Below are positions 14,369-22,918 of a stretch of DNA of 64,000 nucleotides, in pieces. The stretch is taken from the NCBI GenBank assembly GCA_022497155.1, contig MU385743.1, positions 124,001 through 188,000 on the forward strand, given 5' to 3'. The notes below the pieces were generated by a model that had not been told where the DNA came from, did not search any database, and worked only from the letters and a program-made list of their open reading frames with translations. The DNA is from Whalleya microplaca (Eukaryota; Ascomycota; Sordariomycetes; Xylariales; Xylariaceae). The translations under genes and the position numbers were made by a program. Position 1 is the stretch's first letter; each line of letters begins with the position of its first letter.

Positions 14369-15298
14369 GTTAGGACGTCGCTGGTACTAATGAGGGCATT
14401 AGGCTTTCCACTAAAGCCGAGGTATATAATACATGAGGCTAGGGGGGCAGGATATAAGGAATAATAAAACAGACGCCGACATCCCTCTCAGCAGTACTAA
14501 CTATTCCCATCATGAATAGTAGCTTGAATATAGCTTGAGGGTAATTTGCTTATGGCTTTTATACTGCATATATACAGGTCATACCTTATATGGCTTATAG
14601 AAAGGAAAATAAATTGAAAGGCATCAATTAATCAAATTAATTTAAGACCTTCGATTTGAATTGACCAATTGAAGAGAAGATTACAATTGATTTATTAGAA
14701 ATGCTGACTCAAGGCTCTATCAGGGGTCAGGGTATACTTCCATTTATGAGTAGAAAGTACCACAGGATAAGTATATCTACTATTTTACTATGTCTACGTC
14801 AGGGAGTTTGTACTACCATAAAAAAAGCTTGTCGCATGCGAGGCCATGTGACTTAGGTAGATGATTTTATTTACGTCCGTGAGGGCGAAGATCTATCCAC
14901 TCCAGTCTACCTGCCCGATGAATAAAAGAGATTTATCTTTGTCGACGTTCCATGGCGTATAGGGACGGCTGGAGTACCGTAGAAGAGCCACCTAGGTAGA
15001 GTAGGCACACAGCTTGAAATGAGGGCGCGATGCTTGATCATACTTCTCGTAGGCCTACCATGCATAGTTGAGTACTCTTGTCAGACGGATATATCCAGGC
15101 ATTGAAATTAGCTTGGCAACATATATTGTTGTATGGCTAGTGGTGAGTTTATGCCCCTGTCTAGCCAACTGAGCCTCGTTACCCTTGATAGTTTGACCAA
15201 TAAGTTGCATAAGGCATTTATTTTTGATTCTCCGAGCAACACTAACGTTCAAGGAATCATGTCCGAGCAAACAGCTCGCTCAGCACTCCTAACTCAAG

Positions 15299-15306
15299 TA
15301 TAAATA
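15299..15306 (+). promoter_or_regulatory. TATA box upstream of the small secreted-protein gene
   Basis: TATAAATA lies about 120 bp before the expected start codon of the cysteine-rich secreted-protein gene. That is normal spacing for a fungal core promoter. Confidence 0.5.
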
Positions 15307-15422
15307 TGCCACTGTTCCCCAAAGATGACGGATTTATTCTCTCTCTACACGCACACAATACACCTTGACAAAGACCAGAATAACTCGCAACATTTTCAGT
15401 TTAAGTTCACATATACATCAAC

Positions 15423-16062
15423 GTGTTCTTCTCTAAAGTAGTCACAACCGCATCCCTCCTGGCCTCGGTTATCGCCAGCCCATTCAATGAGCCTGCCGTC
15501 CCCGATGTTGCCTCTATTAAACTTGCCAAGAGAGCTGAGGGGGTCCACCTAGTGAACTGTGTGACTTACTCCGCAGTGATCGTATGTCTCTGATCACATC
15601 CTTCATCCGCACTCCTCCATTGAACTGTTCAAACCACTTAGTTAAATTCTTCACGCGAGGCTGTTTCATTTAGGTCGCTGATGGGTTACCCATAGTACTG
15701 CTCCAACGATAGTGACTGCAATCACAACCCGGGAAGTGGAAACCAGTGTATCCCCAGGGACCACTTGAGAAATAATCTCGAGGTCTGGGAGGGCTCAGGA
15801 TCATGCACCTTTGACACAGGCACCACATTCTCATGGGGCATCGAAGGTAACGCTCAGGGCAGACCGAACTATGAACAAGTGGGGTAAGTCGTTTGCGCCT
15901 CGACTTCTATTTTCGAAGGATTTGAATATACTGATCGTCTGTTGTGTTCACAGCACTGGAAACAACAACTATCGCCAGTTCACTTGCTATAAAGACGACA
16001 AGCATGCTATGTACAGGGATGGTAACGGTCATACTTGCACTAGCATCTATTACTGCATCTAA
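15423..16062 (+). pseudogene. Small secreted cysteine-rich protein, start codon missing (GTG for ATG)
   Basis: Three exons fit: 15423-15581, 15696-15883 and 15954-16062, about 151 codons. The frame opens at GTG followed by a clear signal peptide (FFSKVVTTASLLASVIASP) and a Kex2-type LAKR site at about 34-37. The mature part has eight cysteines (about 46, 55, 61, 71, 90, 127, 144, 150), a pattern typical of disulfide-rich secreted fungal proteins and effector candidates. No ATG lies in frame between the upstream stop and the signal peptide, so the original ATG seems to have become GTG, or a short upstream exon supplies it. The donors are GTATGT and GTAAGT. The first acceptor is CCATAG at 15695, because the stronger-looking TTTAG at 15673 would shift into a stop. 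I do not recognise the family. All else about the gene looks intact. Confidence 0.6.
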
Positions 16063-16643
16063 GTCCCTGGCGTGACAATCACAAGGCTTGGATTTCTCAT
16101 GGGTGATCTTGAAAATGGGGATAAGCTCTGTGACGATTGAAATGTGTTTATTCAAAGACTAAACAAGCCATCACTTAGTTTAAATTAAGCCAAGTCTATA
16201 AACAATTCCAATTGAATTCTCAGTATTAGCTAGGACGATGGCCTAGGCATGACACGACTAGCTACTTACCTATACTGTAACAGAATATTGAGTCCTTTGT
16301 TGCAAACGAAGCTATCACTGTTGATTAATTAATGATAGGGTAGAGTCGAGCCTTCATTGGGTGCATACTGGCTCACTAAAGTGACTAAGTGATACCTTCC
16401 AGGCCGCAAATCAGATATTAACATATTATCTACTTTACATAAACTAACACTGACGTTGTCAAAGTAGAATATCTGCATTGGCAATGTATGCCTGTATTCC
16501 CTGCCAGACTTATTTTGGGGCATAATAGTAAGTAGGATTAGTAGATTGATGAATATGATGTTCATCCTAGCAAGTCATATACACGTATACCAGAGTGATC
16601 ATATGACTATAGTTGTATACTTAGGTACCATATGTAACTTAGA
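16063..16643. other. Intergenic AT-rich region
   Basis: About 580 bp with only a spurious 78-codon frame on the minus strand. Nothing else was seen. Confidence 0.5.
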
Positions 16644-17201
16644 TTAAATGGTGCGCCTGCGGCGCACGATCCCTCTATTCCACTTACTCTGTTTCTCAGC
16701 TGCGGACTGCCATATGATGTCTTGTTCCAACCGACTCGCAACCAAGTCCTCTAACTCATCTGCCACCTCCACCTCCTCTAAAGCGCCACCCTCCGCCCGC
16801 GCCGCCAAACGAGCCTGGAGGAACTCTGCAATCCCGTCTGCCTTGTGCAGCTCAGCCAAGTCCAGGGCCGTTCTCCCATCCTCGTCTGCAACTCTCGCAT
16901 CGAGTCCGCGATCGAGAAGTAGCCCAATGATGCCCCTTCTCAACGCAATCGTTTCTCCCTCCTCGTCATAGCTGATCCACTGAGGCCAGTATCGAAAGCC
17001 GCTGCACACGAGGTGCAATGCCGTCTGGCCACGGACATTCCTGGCTGCTGGGTCCGCACCCAGACGCCGAACCAGCATCTCGACGAGGAATAGGTCTCCT
17101 GCGAGCGCGGCGTAGTGCAGCGGCGTGCAGAGCTCGTCGTCTCGAGCGTCGACGTCAGCTCCTGCATCGATAAGCAGCTCGATAATGTCGGCGCGCTCCG
17201 T
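16644..17201 (-). pseudogene. Severed C-terminal ankyrin part of the NACHT gene
   Basis: The minus strand reads 185 residues in the same frame as the large NACHT gene would have without the MITE at 17210-17730. It contains ankyrin repeats (IIELLIDAGADVDARD, TPLHYAALAGDLFLVEMLV, GQTALHLV, GRTALDLAE) and a basic tail ending in a run of Arg, with the stop at 16644. The only in-frame ATG upstream lies inside the mobile element, so this segment is unlikely to be translated as part of the receptor. It could at most be expressed as a small separate ankyrin protein started inside the element (about 196 residues from 17234). Confidence 0.85.
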
Positions 17202-17209
17202 GGAGTCGC
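17202..17209. repeat. Target-site duplication, left copy
   Basis: GGAGTCGC directly next to the left end of the MITE, identical to 17731-17738. Eight base pairs is the duplication length of hAT transposons. Confidence 0.9.
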
Positions 17210-17730
17210 CAGGGTTGTAATCCACTCCACCCACTCCACCAGTGGCTTAAGTGGAGTGGGTGGCCCTTATCCCACGATAGAGCCGTGTGGAGTGGACCCA
17301 CGGGAGGTGTATATGGAGTGGGTGGCCACAAAGTGGACGTGGATTAAGGGGTATCAGCCACGGGTGAGGCGTATATTAGCCACAGGGAAGGCGTATATTA
17401 GCCACAGGGAAGGCGTATTTCAGCCATACCGTCAGCTATAATCAGCCACAGCTATTAGCCATAATCAGCCACAGCCATCAGCTATATATTAGCCATAGCT
17501 ATCAGCCATATATTACCTGTTAGGAAAATCAGCAATTTTACTAGTAATTACTAGGTTAGCAGCAAACCTCCTACTCCACAGTTAGTCCATCCACCCACCC
17601 ACTTCCACTCACGAGGGCTTTAAGTGGACGTGGATTAGTCAGCAGCAAGGCCAGATGGAGTGGAATGGAGTGGAGTGGCTCCCACAAAGTGGCCCACGCG
17701 TGGATTAGCGTGGAGTGGATTACAACCTTG
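17210..17730. mobile_element. hAT-like MITE, 521 bp, inserted in the NACHT-ankyrin gene
   Basis: The left end begins CAGGGTTGTAATCCACTCCAC, and the reverse complement of the right end begins CAAGGTTGTAATCCACTCCAC: terminal inverted repeats of about 21 nt with one mismatch. An identical 8-bp duplication (GGAGTCGC) flanks both ends. CA(A/G)GG termini with 8-bp duplications are the signature of hAT transposons. At 521 bp there is no transposase, so it is a non-autonomous MITE. Subterminal copies of GTGGACGTGGATTA occur near both ends. Three copies of a unit of about 22 bp (AGCCACAGGGAAGGCGTATATT) lie at about 17356-17420, followed by AGCCATA-type repeats to about 17515. Removing the element plus one duplication copy restores a single open frame through the host gene, which confirms the insertion boundaries. 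Confidence 0.92.
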
Positions 17731-20700
17731 GGAGTCGCCTATCATATTTCTCCCTAGGCTACTCCTACCACGGAAAGACGATCCTTCAGATATGGACCCA
17801 GATACCCCGGATAGATCTTGAAGTAGAGATAAAGTGGAACAAGGAGTGGGTGGGCATGATTCACTTGCATCTCTTTCATTCTCAGACTCATTGTCTGACT
17901 CGTCTTCAGCCTGAAAACTTAGATCTTGAGGATACATTGGGTTGGATCTGGGAGTTGTTGAATAGCCATGGCCCCTCCCATTCTTACCTGGGGAATCTTT
18001 TGGGGAAGCCTCATTGCTTACTACATCGTCGAGCCATGCCTTGATGGAACCACAAGGTGACACCGACGGTGATCTGCTTGGCCTCAAGCGACACCCTCGC
18101 TCTATAAGCTCGGAAATCCGATAGTGCCTCGATTCGAACGGATCCCAGAACGGCGAAAGTAGTCGGCGATAGGGCCATTCCAGGTTCGTCGTGCCGTCAC
18201 TCAAGTACATGAGAAAGGTCATACATGTGAGGTGAAGAGGGGTGTGCCCGAACACGGTTAAGGGCTCTACGTCTGTCACAAAACGTAGTAACGCTTGAAG
18301 GGACTTCGTCATTGCCCTGGCACAGACGAAGTGAAGAGGTGTATATCCGTTAACATCTTGATGCGACGGGTTGGCTCCAAAATCTACCAGTGCTCTGATG
18401 GCATAGTGTATATGAATGGGGTGACTATCCATTGACGCAGAACACATTGCGGAAAGAGGAGAACGACCTATGTGATCACAGACGTCGATGTCGGCCCCAT
18501 GATCTAAGAGGGTTTCAATGGTGTCTTTGAAAGGTCGGCGTCTATGGGAGGCGACAACGTGCAGTAGTGTTGTTCCAGCAGCTGAAATAGCCGAGATATC
18601 TGCGTGATTGGCTAGCAAGTGGCGAATGAGGCCAAGCCGGATATCGGGAGGAGTATACGAGGCGAAAGCTGCCAGTAGCGGTGTTGAATATAAATCGTCC
18701 TGGGGCATTTTGAAACTGACGCACTCGTTGACATTCGCTCCTTTATCGAGCAATAATTGCACAACAGCACGTGCTGGGTAAGAGTGATCACAAGAATCCC
18801 GCAAGAATCTTCCATAAAGAGGCTGCAGGTGAGGATATGTGTCCAAGAGGTAACGAAGCGTAATATGCGAGCGTGCACTTATAGCCCAGTCTACTAATAC
18901 GTCGGCGATGTTAGTTAAGGGGCCTCGCATTCTACGGTCGTTTGGATAACCAGAAGTAGAGACATATGGATATTCTTGTGAACTAGTGTGACCAGTTTTT
19001 AAGGGGCGAATATGGTCGCACACTGTAGCTATATATGGGCCCATCTCAGTCAGAGTATAGTCGATGTCGTGTGTCCTTCTACTATTCAAAGGGTCAATGT
19101 AGAAGACGGGCAAGTGAGCGACCCATGTTTGGCTGATTGGTGTATTTCCAACGAACAGCGATAGATACGGACTGATGAACTCCTCCCCAATGTCATCGAC
19201 AAGACAATTTTGGTCCAGGACTTGGGCGAGCCGGAAATGATTCGTCCAATTCCTAATCGCGTACTTTAAGAACTCGTAGCGTTCTCGACTGAATCGTTCT
19301 ATAAATTCAGTGTCTGAAGTCCAGTCCTGGAGGTCCTCGAATAGATCATCTTCATAGTATACTACATTTCTCTTGTTACCGGTCCACACCCGGCTCCAGT
19401 CCAGACTTCGCACGCTCCGTATCGAAAGAAACGATATACAGCTCTCTGCCATAGTCCTGTGAGCTAGCTGGACTGTAATCGAGGAACCCCATTTGGAATC
19501 TGGGGTATTCAAGGCACCTTGGCCAGGGTCTCGACTAAGGAACTCCCGTGCTGTGTGGTGTATGAAGTATAAGTGGTCGTCATATACAGTGATGAAGAAC
19601 CCGCAGGCATCAATTACTCGAGCTCGGAAAGACTCATTGATGGACAAGCCCAGTAAATCATTTGCGTTGATGTGACCTCGAACTTCGATCGCGACGTTCA
19701 TCTCACACAGTGATAGCGGTCGCTCAGCTGCGAAGACGAGACGGACGAGTAGTCTAACAAATTCTTTGTCTTTCGGCTTGACGCGCTGTAGCAGCTTCTC
19801 ATACGTTTCAAAAACCGTCTGCGGTGGATTATTAATGAGATATTCCCACTCGGCTGGGTCATCGTCGAAATTTTCCTCGAGAACTACAAAGACAAGCTTG
19901 ACCCATAGGTAGGTTCTCTGCGAAGAGCCTCTTTCTTCCATAGATCTTCGAATGGTCTTCTCTGTTTCCATATTGATATCTTTCATCTTCACCAGCCTCT
20001 CGAGGCGGTGATTGACTACTAGCGTGATCTCTTGTTGGATTTCGTCCATCTCATTTTTACCCTCTCCTGCGAGTCTGAGTATTCGAGACTGCAGGACTTT
20101 TATGTTCTGCAGGATCTGTGGATAGCCCCGAGTGGTTAGAAGGAATTTGATACACTGATTGCTGTTATCTTGCTCGCCCTGTGTGAGATATGCATCCAAA
20201 TTTTTCAATAGGGCGTAAAGTCCAGAAGGGTCACATTCATCGAGAGCATCCAAGACGCAAATAATGCTACCTCGAAAGGCCTCATCTTGGTTAGACTTAT
20301 GGGAAAGCACGGTAGTCAAAACTTCCCAAAGAAGCTCCGCATCGGAAAAGAGGACATCGCCGTACTTGAGGATCTTCTCTTCATAAGCTTCTATCAGTTC
20401 CGGTCGCTGGTCGAATAGGCGGTGTAGTACAGCGCAAAGTGCATTGGAAGTAGTCCGCTGCTCCTGGTTATCCTTGAAAAAGAAATAGCAGATGGTCGCG
20501 TCGGGCTGTCGGCGAGGGAGTACCGTCTCGATTAGGTACTGTGCGAGGGTCGACTTCCCGCATCCCGGGTCAGCTGAGACAACTAGTACCGGAGCTGACT
20601 CCGGCTCAAGCCAACTATTAAACTTCTCATGGTTGCAGAACCATTGGCATGTGCCTTCTATCCTGTCCTTGTTGCGCATCATATGATCCTTGTACCGGGT

Positions 20701-21804
20701 TGTGTTGAATTTGCCGATGAGCTTGCTGAGCTGTATTCGTATTGAATCTCTATGTCTCTGTGCCTGTTCTTCTCTCCACCCCTGGGTCTGAGTGACCAGC
20801 TTATCTAGAGAGCCGGAGGCCCTTTTCATTTCCTTCGTCAAGTCTGTTCCCTGAGTAGAAATGCGGTGGAGATCGTCCACTAGTGCCTGCGTATTGTATT
20901 GTTTGATCTTGCGCGCAGCGTCTTTCTCGAGCTCTTTCAGCAGCGTCAGGTCACCTTCCCAGTCCACCAGGGACAGCATTTCTTTAAGCGAAGCAAGGAG
21001 CCACTGCGGATTCTGATATCGGCAGACGCTTCGCATCTCAAGTTGGAGAAGGGACTTGTATAAATTTAGCAAGGTCTTTCGCAATGTTCCCCGATGCTGC
21101 TCAAACACTCTATTGTCTGACCAGTTAATTGAGAGTAAACAAGATGAAAGACTTAAGTACCATTCCGTCTGCCGTAGAATATATTTGAGACAGGCTGCTA
21201 CAGCAGTCCTTGCCTTGATAGGTTTGATCAGTACTGGCAGCATCACAGCGACTCCGGACAGAGTCAGTGCGGCAGGGGGATACGCGTCAAGCAGCTTGCT
21301 AATGCCACCGCTGACCGTTCCCACCAACTGAGCGGCAATTTCCACCCCTTCGAGGACAGGCGCGTGCTTTTCTACATTTTCCACAGCATCACGAGCAACG
21401 GACGCCATTAACTCTATGCGCGCTTGACCACCACGCCCGGTGAACATATTGACCATCCCTGCGGCAGCGGACTGGAGGCTGTGCCGCTCCGTAAGGACGC
21501 GCTCAAATGCATCGGCCAAGTCCTGGTCATCCTGGATGAGGCTGTCGTACGCTTCGGTCCATAATAATATAGCCTCGCCCGTAGGCTGCACAGAAGACGC
21601 TGGACAAGATGGGTTTGACACAGGCGTGTCAATGGGTAGCTTGGCATTGCCGGATTGTGTATGGTCGCTAGGCCGCGGCACATCGACTGTGGACGTAGAT
21701 TGAACTACCGAGTGGGAAATGGCCGCATCGTGTGAAGTTTGTGAAGATTTTCGGGTTCCTCTCAAAAAATCTTTGAAGGACTTTATGGGCTTTCGCAAGC
21801 CCAT
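17635..21804 (-). CDS. NACHT-ankyrin STAND (NLR-like) protein, 3' end truncated by a MITE
   Basis: Single open frame of 1389 residues. The N-terminal region (ILLWTEAYDSLIQDDQDLADAFERVL, from about residue 80) matches the helical domain found ahead of NACHT in fungal NWD-type STAND proteins. The NACHT NTPase has Walker A DPGCGKST at about 409-416 and Walker B CVLDALDECD near 512-521, followed by the usual winged-helix region. Ankyrin repeats span about 1010-1200 (LLLDKGANVNE, TTLLHVVASH, LLDHGADIDVCD, YTPLHFVCARA, HTPLHLTCMTF). Then comes a Ser- and acid-rich linker. From about residue 1359 the protein is coded by the MITE (about 31 foreign residues, stop at 17635). The ancestral gene would have continued to 16644, about 1543 residues. 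The ATG at 21804 is the first in frame and is followed by a typical basic head. Such proteins act in allorecognition and cell death in fungi; its ligand and present activity are unknown. Confidence 0.9.
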   Translation of the reverse strand: MGLRKPIKSFKDFLRGTRKSSQTSHDAAISHSVVQSTSTVDVPRPSDHTQSGNAKLPIDTPVSNPSCPASSVQPTGEAILLWTEAYDSLIQDDQDLADAFERVLTERHSLQSAAAGMVNMFTGRGGQARIELMASVARDAVENVEKHAPVLEGVEIAAQLVGTVSGGISKLLDAYPPAALTLSGVAVMLPVLIKPIKARTAVAACLKYILRQTEWYLSLSSCLLSINWSDNRVFEQHRGTLRKTLLNLYKSLLQLEMRSVCRYQNPQWLLASLKEMLSLVDWEGDLTLLKELEKDAARKIKQYNTQALVDDLHRISTQGTDLTKEMKRASGSLDKLVTQTQGWREEQAQRHRDSIRIQLSKLIGKFNTTRYKDHMMRNKDRIEGTCQWFCNHEKFNSWLEPESAPVLVVSADPGCGKSTLAQYLIETVLPRRQPDATICYFFFKDNQEQRTTSNALCAVLHRLFDQRPELIEAYEEKILKYGDVLFSDAELLWEVLTTVLSHKSNQDEAFRGSIICVLDALDECDPSGLYALLKNLDAYLTQGEQDNSNQCIKFLLTTRGYPQILQNIKVLQSRILRLAGEGKNEMDEIQQEITLVVNHRLERLVKMKDINMETEKTIRRSMEERGSSQRTYLWVKLVFVVLEENFDDDPAEWEYLINNPPQTVFETYEKLLQRVKPKDKEFVRLLVRLVFAAERPLSLCEMNVAIEVRGHINANDLLGLSINESFRARVIDACGFFITVYDDHLYFIHHTAREFLSRDPGQGALNTPDSKWGSSITVQLAHRTMAESCISFLSIRSVRSLDWSRVWTGNKRNVVYYEDDLFEDLQDWTSDTEFIERFSRERYEFLKYAIRNWTNHFRLAQVLDQNCLVDDIGEEFISPYLSLFVGNTPISQTWVAHLPVFYIDPLNSRRTHDIDYTLTEMGPYIATVCDHIRPLKTGHTSSQEYPYVSTSGYPNDRRMRGPLTNIADVLVDWAISARSHITLRYLLDTYPHLQPLYGRFLRDSCDHSYPARAVVQLLLDKGANVNECVSFKMPQDDLYSTPLLAAFASYTPPDIRLGLIRHLLANHADISAISAAGTTLLHVVASHRRRPFKDTIETLLDHGADIDVCDHIGRSPLSAMCSASMDSHPIHIHYAIRALVDFGANPSHQDVNGYTPLHFVCARAMTKSLQALLRFVTDVEPLTVFGHTPLHLTCMTFLMYLSDGTTNLEWPYRRLLSPFWDPFESRHYRISELIERGCRLRPSRSPSVSPCGSIKAWLDDVVSNEASPKDSPGKNGRGHGYSTTPRSNPMYPQDLSFQAEDESDNESENERDASESCPPTPCSTLSLLQDLSGVSGSISEGSSFRGRSSLGRNMIGDSQGCNPLHANPRVGHFVGATPLHSTPSGLAAD
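17731..17738. repeat. Target-site duplication, right copy
   Basis: GGAGTCGC directly next to the right end of the MITE, identical to 17202-17209. Confidence 0.9.
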
Positions 21805-22918
21805 AGCAACCTCTTGGTGGTTTTTCGCGCCGGACTGCCTCGTTTGCCGGTGGAAAGCCGGCGGTACACATATATACTTAAATTTGCTTACCTAGTAGAG
21901 CTCTCCTTTTTTCACCGGTCGATGATAGAAGGGTTTGCCATGCACTCCTTCAAGCCACAATACGACGTTGCCGGGATTGTATAGCGTGAGGGGTAAAAGG
22001 AGGCTCAGTCAAATTCATCTTTCTCTGTGGTCAGGTATCCAATCATGTAGTCTCAGTATTTAAAGCAACTTCATAGCTTACCATAACTAGTTACCATCTT
22101 TTAAAACTCATTCATGCATCCCATACAACCCTCTAACAGCACACCACATAAAACATCCATCGTTCTCTTAAACTCAACTACTTCGTTAACTTGACTTAAC
22201 TTGACTTAATTTAACTTAATCTAGTTGCTTTCAAGTATTTTAAGATAACTTTCAGTTATTAAGCTACCGGTATATATATACATCTATCGTGAGATTTTCA
22301 TAGGCTACCTAGCTGTAAGTCACTTTATGCCACATCGATCTTGTATTCACGAGAGGCTCTCGTTAAATTGAATTGATTATAACTGCTAGTAGTATCCCTT
22401 GACCTATACTGTTGACCCTGCCAAGCCTTGACCATCATTATATATTTGCGCCGTTAAATAGGGACTAATCGAATCAAGTGATAAATATAATTGTCGCCAC
22501 GAAAAGTCTTATTCATAGTTGCGAACAACTGGGACGGGCTGCAACAGACAGAGACAAAACACACTGAACCTGAATGCTCCAGAGGTTACAGGTCGCACCT
22601 CTCAGCCCCCCCCTTTTTCACATGACCTTTGACACCATATAGCCACTCACGGGCAATGAATATAATGCAATTAGGCAACGACATATAAACACCACACATA
22701 CGTTTACCTCTTTATTTATTTCCGTAGACTTATACGCTTCATAGAATTCAAGTTCCCTCTTAATCTAGGTAATTCAATCATATTCTCAGCTTTTATACCT
22801 TCCAAGCTCATTCATCCAAGCTTACACAGCTCACAACCCACAACCCCCAACACCACCACCACCACATACAAACCATCACCCATCAACAACCACCACACCT
22901 AAGCCCCCAACCCACAAA
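21805..22918. other. Intergenic region between divergent genes
   Basis: 1.1 kb between the NACHT gene and the F-box-type gene. It is AT-rich in the middle with a decayed tandem TTAACTTGAC repeat at about 22186-22220. The last 130 bp are C/A-rich and poor in G (repeated CACCAC and CAACCC), which looks like the leader of the downstream gene. It should contain both promoters. Confidence 0.55.

Larger units (their letters stand above)
11763..15422. other. AT-rich gene-poor region with repeats
   Basis: 3.7 kb of mostly AT-rich DNA with no recognisable protein; the longest open frames are about 100 codons and low-complexity. It contains a near-perfect hairpin (12435-12465), an 11-bp minisatellite (13766-13853), three diverged copies of a GAAGTTCC-type repeat (14051-14368) and a cluster of CACTCAAACGCCGCC-like words (14080-14200). 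The look is of decayed mobile DNA, but no transposase or reverse transcriptase remnant could be read. Confidence 0.5.

Noticed and set aside
16651..16667. GTGCGCC/GGCGCAC palindrome
   Set aside because: Lies in the Arg-rich tail of the ankyrin fragment and is explained by repeated CGC codons.
17210..17730. Possibility that the 521-bp insert is an intron
   Set aside because: The boundaries are TIRs with an 8-bp duplication, there is no acceptor AG at the proper end, and the length far exceeds other introns here.
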